Below, piece after piece: positions 23,614 through 30,481 of a DNA stretch of 45,777 nucleotides. The translations under genes were made by a program, and so were the position numbers. Numbering within the stretch: position 1 is the first letter of the stretch; every line of letters begins with the position of its first letter. Source of the DNA: a virus. The notes beneath the pieces were generated by a model. The model was given only the letters and a program-made list of their open reading frames with translations, was not told the origin of the DNA and ran no database searches. The stretch spans positions 1 through 45,777 of the IMG/VR virus record IMGVR_UViG_3300011432_000012, one strand, 5' to 3'.

Positions 23614-23904
23614 GTGAATCTCCTGGTCCTGCGGGGTGGTCATGGTCTTGGGCCTCGCCGTTGAGCCGCAGAGCAGCGCGTCAGCTGGCCGGGCGATTCC
23701 TTCCCGGTGCGCGATCCGCGCGTCCTACGCCGGCGTGTTGCTGACCCAAGACCGTTAGGGCGCAGTCGGGGGCGTGATCCCCTTCGTCAGTGGCCTGGGT
23801 CGGGTTATGGGCCCGTTCGTCCATCCACCACCCGCGCTTTTCGCGCCGCCCGCAGAGCACTGGCCTTGCACGAACCATGGGCCAGCTCCCACATACCGGC
23901 GGCG
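23614..23904. other. Interval without a clear gene
   Basis: A 65-residue minus frame at 23681-23878 with His-Ala-Pro-Asp-Cys could be a small gene, but it lacks overlap with neighbours and has no Shine-Dalgarno. No promoter or hairpin stood out. Confidence 0.5.
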
Positions 23905-24444
23905 CTACGTCGTGTAGCCGAATCCCCGCAGCACGGCGTCCCGGGCTTCTCGTTGCTCGGGGCTCAGTAGATCGTCCTTGGTGCCGATCAGCTCACTCGG
24001 CGACTTCGCCGCCGTGAGCAGCTTGGCCTGCTCGTCGTCGATGTCGTCCGTCCGGATGCGCGTATAGCCCGACTCCGGTTCCCCGATCCAGCGCAAGAGG
24101 TACGGCACGGGGCAGTCGGGCGCGTGGCCACCCAGGGGGATCGACAGGGTCCACTCGGGATAGACGCCCGTCGCTGCCTTGAACCCTTCACGACTCGTGC
24201 TGTGACGGGGCCTCCCGTCGGCGGGCTTGTCGGACAGGTCCGCATCGCACAGGAAGCAGTACTTGCCGCCGCAAATGAGCGCGCCGCGGTCGTGCACGTG
24301 CTTGAGCGCCGCTTTTGCACCGGCTTCGTCGAGCATCGTGCTAGCCTGGAAGCCGCGCGTGCGCCGGATGGACGGCCACTCATCGGGCACGAGGCCGCGA
24401 TAGCCGGGCGGCCGATTGCAGAGTCCATCCCCGTAGACGGCCAT
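23905..24444 (-). CDS. Hypothetical protein (179 aa)
   Basis: Unrecognised. It has Cys-Gly-Gly-Lys-Tyr-Cys-Phe-Leu-Cys in the middle, followed later by His-Ala-Pro-Asp-Cys, which together could hold a zinc ion. The C-terminal part is helical and charged. ATG at 24444 abuts the previous stop. Confidence 0.65.
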   Translation of the reverse strand: MAVYGDGLCNRPPGYRGLVPDEWPSIRRTRGFQASTMLDEAGAKAALKHVHDRGALICGGKYCFLCDADLSDKPADGRPRHSTSREGFKAATGVYPEWTLSIPLGGHAPDCPVPYLLRWIGEPESGYTRIRTDDIDDEQAKLLTAAKSPSELIGTKDDLLSPEQREARDAVLRGFGYTT

Positions 24445-25191
24445 TCAGCGCGCGGTTCCCGGCGGCACCAGTTCGCGCCGCTTCAGCTCATCCTTCGCGA
24501 GGCTCTGCCAGATGTCGATGTGCGGCCCACGGCGGCCCGGCTCGACCAACCAAAGCAGCTGCGCCTGCGACCAGTCGCGCAGCTTTTTGTTGAACACGGG
24601 ACCGCTGCCCGGCCACGGGGTGTCCGATGTCGGCTCGGGCTCGGGCAGGGTATCGGGTTGCTCGTTCTCATCTGGGGCCACGCGATTGCCGATTTCCTCG
24701 GCGCTCACTTCGCCCATCGCGATCAGGTTTGAGATCGCGCGGTTCGTGGCTCGTGTGGCGGCCGTCGCGATGGCGTCGGCGACAGTGATGACACGCCGAC
24801 CCGTCGCCTCATCGGTGCAGCAGGCTCCGACATCCTCCGACATCTGGCCCCACGGCCCGATCGCCTGCGCCGTGACCGTCGCGCAGAACTGTCCGTTGAT
24901 AAACTCGCTTACCGTGCGCGAGACCTTGATGCTGATGCCGAAGTGGCGCGCGAGCTTCCGCCAGGCCGACTTCTTCTTGAACGTGCGCTTGCCTTCACGC
25001 TGTACGTCGTTCGGTCCGATCAGTGCGGTGCACGCTTTGTCGTAGGCGGCGGCGAGCTGCTGCTGGTGTTTGATCGCTGCGCCGTCTTGGATCTGCTGCA
25101 GGTAGTCCTGCATGGCAAACTTCGCGGGGAGCGCGACGATCTCGCCGGTCTCCGGCGCGAGGCCCTCACGGGTCTGCACTGCGGTGGTCAT
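24445..25191 (-). CDS. Putative single-strand annealing protein
   Basis: This 248-residue protein resembles phage recombination proteins of the Rad52/Sak-like kind. A basic Lys-Lys-Lys-Ser-Ala-Trp-Arg-Lys-Leu-Ala-Arg-His-Phe-Gly-Ile segment (about 75-90) is followed by an Ala-rich helical Ala-Thr-Ala-Ala-Thr-Arg-Ala-Thr-Asn-Arg-Ala-Ile-Ser segment, then Gly-Glu-Val-Ser-Ala-Glu-Glu. This pattern (a Lys-rich beta region then an Ala/Thr/Asn/Arg helix) recurs in annealing proteins of many phages. The C-terminus adds an acidic/Pro linker and a basic end. ATG at 25191 overlaps the upstream stop. Confidence 0.5.
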   Translation of the reverse strand: MTTAVQTREGLAPETGEIVALPAKFAMQDYLQQIQDGAAIKHQQQLAAAYDKACTALIGPNDVQREGKRTFKKKSAWRKLARHFGISIKVSRTVSEFINGQFCATVTAQAIGPWGQMSEDVGACCTDEATGRRVITVADAIATAATRATNRAISNLIAMGEVSAEEIGNRVAPDENEQPDTLPEPEPTSDTPWPGSGPVFNKKLRDWSQAQLLWLVEPGRRGPHIDIWQSLAKDELKRRELVPPGTAR

Positions 25192-25514
25192 GGTTTGCAC
25201 CCTTCACGAGCCGGGTCTAGATTGAGCGCGGCGCCGGGCTCAACGGCGTCAGCTCCAGGCCCCGTCGACGTGACAGCGTCGGCGGGGTTTTCGTTGCGGG
25301 GCGTGAGGCAGTGCGCGCAGACGTTCGCCGCCGGGTGATGCCGGCGTGTCGCGCGCGCCGTGCGCTCGATCGGGATCAGACGGCCGCAGCGCGTCCGGGG
25401 GCCGAGCGTGATGTGCCACTCGGTGTAGCGGGTGCCCGTCCACCAAGCAATGAGACTGGGCGCCCACGTGTACGGCATGGCCTCGCGCGCGAGGACGAGC
25501 GCGGTGCCGGTCAT
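25188..25514 (-). CDS. Hypothetical protein (108 aa)
   Basis: It starts with Leu-Val-Leu-Ala-Arg-Glu-Ala, has a Trp-His-Ile-Thr-Leu-Gly-Pro-Arg-Thr and a possible zinc site (Arg-Cys-Gly, then Cys-Ala-His-Cys). ATG overlaps the upstream stop (ATGA). Unknown. Confidence 0.6.
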   Translation of the reverse strand: MTGTALVLAREAMPYTWAPSLIAWWTGTRYTEWHITLGPRTRCGRLIPIERTARATRRHHPAANVCAHCLTPRNENPADAVTSTGPGADAVEPGAALNLDPAREGCKP

Positions 25515-25708
25515 GCGGGCACCTCGCGCACGCGCCGCGGCGCGTTGTTCAGGCGGGCGAGATGCACACCTTCGTGCACCGGGTTGCCCAGCTTGTCGAC
25601 GAGCGGGATCCCGACGTTCGGATCGCAGCGCTTGCCGTCCTCGGCACCGCACGTCGAGCAACGGCCCCACACCGCGCGCTCGTGGAAGGTCAGCTCGCGC
25701 TCGCTCAC
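25511..25708 (-). CDS. Zinc-knuckle microprotein (65 aa)
   Basis: Cys-Ser-Thr-Cys-Gly-Ala-Glu-Asp-Gly-Lys-Arg-Cys followed by two His at about 45-49 matches the small zinc-finger type of the gene at 23075. The start is GTG at 25708. Confidence 0.65.
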   Translation of the reverse strand: MSERELTFHERAVWGRCSTCGAEDGKRCDPNVGIPLVDKLGNPVHEGVHLARLNNAPRRVREVPA

Positions 25709-25854
25709 GTGTCGCGACCGGCGAGCTCGCGGGCCCTGCGCTCGATCAGCGCATCGACGTCGTGATGCTTCGGCTCGCGCCGTGCTTCATCGCGCGCAAC
25801 CAGGGCGATAAGGATCGACCAGAAGAGAACGGACACGATCGCGGCGATACTCAT
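25705..25854 (-). CDS. Small single-pass membrane protein (49 aa)
   Basis: The N-terminus Ile-Ala-Ala-Ile-Val-Ser-Val-Leu-Phe-Trp-Ser-Ile-Leu-Ile-Ala-Leu-Val is one transmembrane helix, followed by a charged soluble tail. ATG at 25854 overlaps the HNH-like gene's stop. Confidence 0.6.
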   Translation of the reverse strand: MSIAAIVSVLFWSILIALVARDEARREPKHHDVDALIERRARELAGRDT

Positions 25855-26360
25855 GTCGTCTGCCGGCGATTGTGCGTCTGCTCGAAGCTGGTTGCCCAGC
25901 GACAATTGGACGGTTCGTAATTGCCGTAGGGATTGATGCGATCGAGGGACCTGCCGTTCGGGCGCTCGCCCATATCGGCGAGGAAATTCTCGAAGGTCTC
26001 CCAACGCTGGCAGATGCTGACACCGCGCCCGCCATAGTAGGCATACTGCGTTGAGCGCGGATTGAGGCATCGCCTGCGCATGGCCTGCCAGCTCGTGTAG
26101 GTGCGACTCTCGCCACTGATGCGACTGTGGCCATGCCTCAGCTTGGTTCGTGCGCTCGTAATAGCAGCAATCTCACGCGACAAACAACCACAACTTTTCG
26201 AGCAGCCGTTGAGCAGGGACTGGGCTAGTACTACTCGCTCGTTGCAACATGCGCATCGACACACCCATGTCGGCCGCGGCGAACGCTCCTTGCGGATAAC
26301 GCTCGGCCCGGGACCGAGTACGGTCCACCGTCCAAACCGCTGGCCGATACCGATTGTCAT
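25851..26360 (-). CDS. HNH-like homing endonuclease candidate
   Basis: A 169-residue protein. The N-terminal part has a possible zinc ribbon (Cys-Arg-Cys-Ala-Cys-Cys). The C-terminal part carries a recurrent phage motif: Thr-Ser-Trp-Gln-Ala-Met-Arg-Arg-Arg-Cys, Tyr-Tyr-Gly-Gly-Arg-Gly-Val, Ser-Leu-Asp-Arg-Ile, and Asn-Cys-Arg-Trp-Ala. These are the H/N-containing blocks of a small HNH or AP2-linked family often found in phages. ATG at 26360 (ATGA overlap) is preferred to the longer GTG start at 26369. Confidence 0.6.
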   Translation of the reverse strand: MTIGIGQRFGRWTVLGPGPSVIRKERSPRPTWVCRCACCNERVVLAQSLLNGCSKSCGCLSREIAAITSARTKLRHGHSRISGESRTYTSWQAMRRRCLNPRSTQYAYYGGRGVSICQRWETFENFLADMGERPNGRSLDRINPYGNYEPSNCRWATSFEQTHNRRQTT

Positions 26361-26836
26361 CCAGCGCACCCCCGCAACCGCTGCTCTTCGATCAGGGTGT
26401 CCAGCAGCGCGGTCTCCCGTCTGATCATCTCGCGCTTTCGGGCGATCAGTCGCGCGAGGTTCGCATCAGACTTGTCGAGCTGATACCGGAGCTCGTCCAC
26501 ATCCTCCAACGCGTCCGCCTGCTCGGCGAGCATCCACGTCGCTTCGCAGTTCGGCGGCGGTTCCCTTCCATCGAGCGCGCGATAGATCGGCTCGACGAAC
26601 CGCGCGAGCCGCTCGTCATCCCCGAGCTGCTTGAAGGCGTGGATGATCGCCGCGGCGCGATGATTGACCGAGCGCATCAGATGCTCGACGGACTGCGGCC
26701 GCATGCCGAGCTGCGGGGCGATGTACAGCGCGACCGGGTCGCGTTTCCCGTTCGCCGACCAGCGGCGTTCCTTCGGGAGGGACGTGCCGACTCCAGCATT
26801 GCTGGCCGCGTGCGTGGGACGTTGCGTTGCGCGCAT
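26357..26836 (-). CDS. Hypothetical protein (159 aa)
   Basis: Helical protein with an internal coiled coil and basic/acidic heptads (Asp-Ala-Asn-Leu-Ala-Arg-Leu-Ile-Ala-Arg). No domain recognised. The N-terminal 30 residues are likely disordered. Confidence 0.6.
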   Translation of the reverse strand: MRATQRPTHAASNAGVGTSLPKERRWSANGKRDPVALYIAPQLGMRPQSVEHLMRSVNHRAAAIIHAFKQLGDDERLARFVEPIYRALDGREPPPNCEATWMLAEQADALEDVDELRYQLDKSDANLARLIARKREMIRRETALLDTLIEEQRLRGCAG

Positions 26837-26837
26837 G

Positions 26838-27173
26838 CTAGACCGCCACCGTGGGCGAGAACGCGCGCGCGTCCTGAATGGTGAGCCAGCGCGTCAGCTG
26901 CGCGAGGTCCCGGCAGGCGAGCTCGCGATCGACGAGATGATTTTCGTAAATTGGCCCCCCAGGCTGGCCGGGACGGGCAATCAAATATCCGCACCGCCAC
27001 GAGCCGTCCCCGTTCGTCTGCACGACGACGCGCCGCAGGGCGTGGGGGATCGTCGGGTCGGCCCGCTCAGCTACGACGATGCCGTCGATGATGATCGTGA
27101 CGCGGAAGCTGCGGTTCAACAGCAGCTCGACGACGTCGACGACGGTGAGGCCCGGCGCGGTGGCGGTGGTCAT
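26838..27173 (-). CDS. Hypothetical protein (111 aa)
   Basis: Beta-rich start (Arg-Val-Thr-Ile-Ile-Ile-Asp-Gly-Ile-Val) and a helical end. ATG at 27173 overlaps the RHH-like gene's stop. Probably the second early gene; function unknown. Confidence 0.6.
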   Translation of the reverse strand: MTTATAPGLTVVDVVELLLNRSFRVTIIIDGIVVAERADPTIPHALRRVVVQTNGDGSWRCGYLIARPGQPGGPIYENHLVDRELACRDLAQLTRWLTIQDARAFSPTVAV

Positions 27174-27364
27174 GATTGGAGGACCGGCTCGCCCGCGATG
27201 ATCTCGCGCACCCGAGGCATCGCCAACTCCCGCAGGAGCTGGCTCTGTTCCACGATCTCGCCGCGCCGCGTGCTTTCGAGGCGCGCCGCCTTCTCGAGAT
27301 CGCCGGCATCCTGGCTGCTCAGCCGCACCGTGAGCCGTTCCTTCTTGACGTGACGCTTCGCCAT
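27170..27364 (-). CDS. Ribbon-helix-helix-like regulator
   Basis: This 64-residue protein begins with a beta strand Glu-Arg-Leu-Thr-Val-Arg-Leu followed by two helices (Asp-Ala-Gly-Asp-Leu-Glu-Lys-Ala-Ala and a second with Gly-Glu-Ile-Val), typical of RHH or CopG-type DNA-binding proteins. It is the first gene leftwards of the immunity promoter, where a Cro or anti-repressor-type regulator is often found. GGGAG lies before its ATG. Confidence 0.65.
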   Translation of the reverse strand: MAKRHVKKERLTVRLSSQDAGDLEKAARLESTRRGEIVEQSQLLRELAMPRVREIIAGEPVLQS

Positions 27365-27406
27365 GCCTATGCTCCCTTCCGTTCCGGACCGACGGATGAC
27401 TGACTC

Positions 27407-27421
27407 TTGTCTGACGGGCAA
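27407..27421. promoter_or_regulatory. Candidate operator O1
   Basis: TTGTCT-GAC-GGGCAA, an imperfect palindrome of the form TTGYCY-N3-RGRCAA, 20 bp from the next copy (two helical turns). Confidence 0.6.
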
Positions 27422-27422
27422 G

Positions 27423-27451
27423 AGTATTGTCCAAAGGACAAGCCGTGTCAA
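27423..27451 (-). promoter_or_regulatory. Leftward early promoter
   Basis: On the minus strand a perfect TTGACA (27446-27451) is followed, after 17 bases, by AATACT (27423-27428). It would transcribe the long leftward operon starting at the RHH-like gene. The symmetric operator at 27427-27441 covers its spacer and touches the -10. Confidence 0.75.
27427..27441. promoter_or_regulatory. Candidate operator O2
   Basis: TTGTCC-AAA-GGACAA is a perfect palindrome of the same form, located in the spacer of the leftward promoter, where repressor binding would block transcription. Confidence 0.75.
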
Positions 27452-27461
27452 GTACCAAGTT

Positions 27462-27950
27462 ATGCCGCGACAGGGCAAGCACTTAACGGAGCCCTATGTC
27501 CAGTGGGTCGAGGCCGAAATGGCCGAACGGGGGTGGAAGGCGGCGGAACTTGCCCGACGGGCAAAGATGAACCAAGGCGCGATCTCGCGGATGCTCAGGC
27601 GGGAGGTGGCGCCCGATGCCCTGACACTGGAACGATTGGCGAAGGCGTTCGGGAAACCGCTCCCCGTTCTCCGGCTGGCACCGGAGCCGGGACGCCCCCC
27701 GGGTGGCGGCCGTGCGGCTCGTTCCACACCTTCTAATCAGGCCGAGATGCTCGGCGCCGAAGAGATCGCCGAAGAAGTGGGCGAGGTCCTCGAGCCCCTG
27801 ATCAAGCTCCTGGCAGGGAAGGGTGGGACGATTGCGGCACGGTGGCTGTTGGCGGTGGCGGCTGAAGCGAACGATCAGGGCGTGACCGACGTGCGCCCGT
27901 TGATCGATCTCGCACGCGAGCTGCTCTGGCGCGCCGAGCGGGTGGAGTGA
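27462..27950 (+). CDS. HTH (XRE-like) phage repressor
   Basis: This 162-residue protein has an XRE-type helix-turn-helix at about 15-70 (Arg-Arg-Ala-Lys-Met-Asn-Gln-Gly-Ala-Ile-Ser-Arg-Met, then a Leu-Arg-Leu-Ala-Pro-Glu-Pro linker). The C-terminal part (about 85-162) is helical and probably dimerises; there is no Ser-Lys LexA-type protease domain, so induction may need another factor. It is divergent from the leftward early operon and likely keeps the prophage silent via the TTGYCY operators, one of which lies inside its own gene. The ATG at 27462 has a weak ribosome site. Confidence 0.8.
   Translation: MPRQGKHLTEPYVQWVEAEMAERGWKAAELARRAKMNQGAISRMLRREVAPDALTLERLAKAFGKPLPVLRLAPEPGRPPGGGRAARSTPSNQAEMLGAEEIAEEVGEVLEPLIKLLAGKGGTIAARWLLAVAAEANDQGVTDVRPLIDLARELLWRAERVE
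27550..27564. promoter_or_regulatory. Candidate internal operator O3
   Basis: TTGCCC-GAC-GGGCAA, a perfect palindrome of the TTGYCY-N3-RGRCAA form, within the repressor coding sequence. It could give autoregulation or DNA looping with O1/O2. Confidence 0.5.
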
Positions 27951-28168
27951 TGCGCGTGGCCCACGCCGTGCGTCGGGTGATTCTGGCCAACGAGCTCGCC
28001 AGCTCGCGCTACGGACTGCATCGACTGATCGGGTGGCTTCGCGAAATCGCGGATGACTTCGCCGCGCACGGCGCCGACGTGAATGATCTGCGTTGGGAGA
28101 TTCGCCGGCTGACGCGCGAACTGCGCCGCAGGGGCGGGCTGCTGCTGTTGCTCGTGGTCCTGCTGTGA
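27950..28168 (+). CDS. Small tail-anchored membrane protein (72 aa)
   Basis: The stop of the repressor and this ATG overlap as TGATG. The protein is basic and helical with a hydrophobic C-terminal run (Leu-Leu-Leu-Leu-Leu-Val-Val-Leu-Leu), suggesting tail-anchoring in the membrane. It is cotranscribed with the repressor, so it is probably made in lysogens. Confidence 0.6.
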   Translation: MRVAHAVRRVILANELASSRYGLHRLIGWLREIADDFAAHGADVNDLRWEIRRLTRELRRRGGLLLLLVVLL

Positions 28169-28404
28169 GCGCCGGGCCCCTCACGCCTGGCGAGTTGCTC
28201 GGTCACAGCGTGCGCACCGCGGGCGCCGTCGTCTCCTGGCTCAGCATCGCGGGCGGCCTGCTCGCGATCGGCCTCGGCGTCATCCACAAGGGCGAGCCCG
28301 GCGCGATGGCGATGGCCGGGGCCGGGATCGCGGGGATGTTGTGGGGCTGGTGGCTCGGGGCGATCAGCCGCGGGGTCGCGCATCTGCTCGAGCGCCGGCC
28401 CTGA
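28165..28404 (+). CDS. Two-helix membrane protein (79 aa)
   Basis: GTG at 28165 overlaps the previous stop (GTGA). Two hydrophobic segments (about 20-42 and 50-70) with Gly/Ala/Trp-rich sequence form a helical hairpin. As the third gene of the plus-strand repressor operon it is a candidate for superinfection exclusion. No motif recognised. Confidence 0.6.
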   Translation: MSAGPLTPGELLGHSVRTAGAVVSWLSIAGGLLAIGLGVIHKGEPGAMAMAGAGIAGMLWGWWLGAISRGVAHLLERRP

Positions 28405-28457
28405 CCGCGCCCGACGCGACCATCCTCGAGCTGACGCTGAAGGCGATCGCGCGGCTG

Positions 28458-28997
28458 CTACGGCCAGGGAAACCGCAGCACCTGGCAGCCGACGACGATA
28501 GTCGCGCCGGCGCCGACGCCTTGGCCGGCCGACGCGCCGAGCCCGACGGAGACGCCACAGCGCCGGGGCCGAACCGTTAGCTGGCGTGCGAGCTGCGCGT
28601 GCAGTCGCCCGGCCTCCGCTTCGGCGGAGTCGGCGCGTTGCCCGCAGGCGAGCAGCGCCACGGAGCAGCGCGCGAACGCGCTCGAGTCCGCGGTCGCGAT
28701 CTCCCCGAGCACCGTGACGGTATCGACGCGCGTCCCGGCCGCGAGCGCGGCGCGGAGGGAATCGGCGCGCCGGTGCGCGACGCCGGCGAGCTGCTGATTG
28801 GCGCGCTCGACTACCCTGAGCCGCTCGCGGTACTTGACCAGCTGGCCGTGGATCCGGAGCAGCGCGCGAGAGCTGTCGCTGATCACCTGGTCGCGCGCCG
28901 ACATCAGCGCATCGATCCGACCGAACACGTAGAACAGAAGCGCCACCGCGATCGCGCCGGCGACGAGGTAGGCAACGATGCGTTTCGGGGGCGTCAC
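28458..28997 (-). CDS. Putative inner-membrane spanin (Rz-like)
   Basis: GTG at 28997 starts a 179-residue protein with an N-terminal membrane helix (about 8-27) followed by a long charged coiled coil and an alanine-rich periplasmic part with a Cys, as in inner-membrane spanins. It ends in a glycine-rich stretch. It is the last gene of the lysis operon and converges with the immunity operon. The lipoprotein upstream would be its partner. Confidence 0.65.
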   Translation of the reverse strand: MTPPKRIVAYLVAGAIAVALLFYVFGRIDALMSARDQVISDSSRALLRIHGQLVKYRERLRVVERANQQLAGVAHRRADSLRAALAAGTRVDTVTVLGEIATADSSAFARCSVALLACGQRADSAEAEAGRLHAQLARQLTVRPRRCGVSVGLGASAGQGVGAGATIVVGCQVLRFPWP

Positions 28998-29188
28998 GTG
29001 GGGACCCGCTGTAGCGCCGCTCGCCGTTCCGCGGCCCGCTTGATGTTCTCCCGATGCGCCGCCGTTACCTCCCACGGTCCGGCCGCGATCTGGCGCGCGT
29101 GCGCCATCACAGCCCGCGGGACCGGACACTGATGCACGGCGGTCCGCAGGCGCCCGCAATGCCGACAGCGCCCGAAGTGGAGTCTCAT
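28994..29188 (-). CDS. Small zinc-binding protein (64 aa)
   Basis: Cys-Arg-His-Cys, then His-x-Cys about 10 residues later, could hold zinc; the rest is Arg/Ala-rich. ATG overlaps the lipoprotein stop. Role in lysis module unknown. Confidence 0.55.
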   Translation of the reverse strand: MRLHFGRCRHCGRLRTAVHQCPVPRAVMAHARQIAAGPWEVTAAHRENIKRAAERRAALQRVPT

Positions 29189-29652
29189 CGCAGGCTCAGC
29201 TGCGGGACCTGCCACAGCGAACGTCGCGGGCACCCCTTGTCCAGCGCGTAACGCCCCCTGCACGCCATCCAGGCTTCTTCGTCGTCCGTCAGCGCCCATT
29301 CCCGTAGGGTGTAGTGACTGTGGTAGTCCGCATGGCACGCGCCGGGGTCGGCTGGCAGGAGGCTCACCCGCGCCGGGGACGCGCTCACGCCGGTGACCCA
29401 CACCGCCCCCGCGATGCCCACGTGCCCGCTGCCGAACCGATAGTAGGCGCAGAGCAGGACCGTGCCGCCGACTTTCACCTCGAGGGATTCGGGAAACAAC
29501 TCCAGGGCTACGAGCTTGACGCGCGGGGGCGGTGGTGGAGGCGGTAGCGGCGGCGGCGCGACCACCACAAGCGGAGGCGGCGCAGGCGGTTGCGGCGGCG
29601 GAGTTTCGCCGGCGGGGCAACCGAGGAGGAGCAACAGCCAGGCATATCTCAC
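29185..29652 (-). CDS. Proline-rich lipoprotein (outer-membrane spanin candidate)
   Basis: The GTG at 29652 starts a signal peptide with lipobox Leu-Leu-Gly-Cys (Cys at residue 12), followed by about 35 residues rich in Pro (PPxPPAPPP), then an Ig-like beta domain (Val-Lys-Val-Gly-Gly-Thr-Val) with several Cys. Outer-membrane spanins are small lipoproteins with Pro-rich linkers, so this is a candidate, though longer and carrying a globular domain. Confidence 0.6.
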   Translation of the reverse strand: MRYAWLLLLLGCPAGETPPPQPPAPPPLVVVAPPPLPPPPPPPRVKLVALELFPESLEVKVGGTVLLCAYYRFGSGHVGIAGAVWVTGVSASPARVSLLPADPGACHADYHSHYTLREWALTDDEEAWMACRGRYALDKGCPRRSLWQVPQLSLR

Positions 29653-29768
29653 AGCCGGGGCTTCGAGCTCACCATGGGCAGACCCCGGTGACCCTGCCGC
29701 CAGCCGAAAAACCATCCCGCGCCACCGGCGACGAGGTGCGTAAAGATCAGAATGAGTACCAGTGCCAT
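29649..29768 (-). CDS. 39-residue membrane protein in lysis module
   Basis: A 39-codon frame from ATG 29768 (AGGAGG four bases before) to TGA 29649, overlapping the lipoprotein start (GTGA). It has a single hydrophobic helix (about residues 2-17, Leu-Val-Leu-Ile-Leu-Ile-Phe) and a basic C-terminus, the shape of a small pinholin-like or regulatory membrane peptide. Confidence 0.6.
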   Translation of the reverse strand: MALVLILIFTHLVAGGAGWFFGWRQGHRGLPMVSSKPRL

Positions 29769-29786
29769 ACGTCCTCCTGGTGATGG

Positions 29787-30164
29787 TCAGTCATCCGCTT
29801 CAACAAACTCACCCACCGCATTCGGGCGAGGATCGACGCCGATGTGCCAATGGTGATCCTTCGCCGGGTCCGCGTTGTAGACGGGCTCGAACTCGATCGC
29901 CCCCGGCGCCTCGGCTTCCAGTCCGACGATCGCGGCATTCACGCGCCACTTGTCGTGCGCTGACCACTGCCGGGAATCGAGGTCCACCGCCATGCCGCGG
30001 CCGTGCAGTCCCTTCCCGTTCGTGCGGTAGTCGTTGGTGATGTGGAACGGCACGCCGGCGCGGCCGCGCACGCGATCGAGCCAGCGCAGGAACCCGACGT
30101 CCATGTTGTCGGGATACCGGAACTCGCTCGCGCGGAAGTAGACGAGGTCGGTGGGAAAGCTCAT
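29787..30164 (-). CDS. Endolysin, M15 peptidase
   Basis: This 125-residue enzyme cuts the peptide side chains of peptidoglycan. The zinc-site pattern of the VanY/M15 family is visible: Leu-His-Gly-Arg-Gly-Met-Ala-Val-Asp near residue 55 (the H-x6-D), and Asp-His-His-Trp-His-Ile near residue 103 (the H-x-H). There is no signal peptide, so it needs a holin for release; the next gene upstream (30161) encodes one. The start overlaps the holin gene's stop. Confidence 0.85.
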   Translation of the reverse strand: MSFPTDLVYFRASEFRYPDNMDVGFLRWLDRVRGRAGVPFHITNDYRTNGKGLHGRGMAVDLDSRQWSAHDKWRVNAAIVGLEAEAPGAIEFEPVYNADPAKDHHWHIGVDPRPNAVGEFVEADD

Positions 30165-30481
30165 GTCGTCGGGCTCGGCGGGTCAGGGTCGGGCAATGGG
30201 GTGGCGCCTTGAGTCGCCGCGATGTAGGCCGCATCGGTTTTGCGCTTCCCGAAGAACTGGGCCGCGTCGAGCCCGCTCATGACGAGGAGGAAGGCCAGCC
30301 ACTCGTAGGACGGCTCCCACGTCTCGCTCAAGAAGTACTTCGCGGCGGTGCCCAGCACCACGATCAGCGTGATGAGCACCCGCGCCTGCGTCGTGGGCAG
30401 GTCGCCCAGGAACGCCATGATCCTGGATTGCGGCTTTTCCCGGACGGCCGGCACGGGGAGCGACACGCGGGGTACGGTCAC
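30161..30481 (-). CDS. Putative holin
   Basis: A 106-residue protein with two transmembrane helices: Ala-Arg-Val-Leu-Ile-Thr-Leu-Ile-Val-Val-Leu-Gly and Leu-Ala-Phe-Leu-Leu-Val-Met-Ser-Gly-Leu-Asp. The C-terminus is charged and Pro/Thr-rich. It lies just before the endolysin with overlapping ends (GTGA), so it probably forms the lysis hole. Confidence 0.7.
   Translation of the reverse strand: MTVPRVSLPVPAVREKPQSRIMAFLGDLPTTQARVLITLIVVLGTAAKYFLSETWEPSYEWLAFLLVMSGLDAAQFFGKRKTDAAYIAATQGATPLPDPDPPSPTT

Noticed and set aside
27445-27459. Third operator just left of the repressor start
   Set aside because: It matches the TTGYCY-N3-RGRCAA form in only one half.
28341-28580. Fourth plus-strand gene after the membrane proteins
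   Set aside because: It would need a CTG start and overlaps the Rz-like gene on the other strand by over 100 bases.
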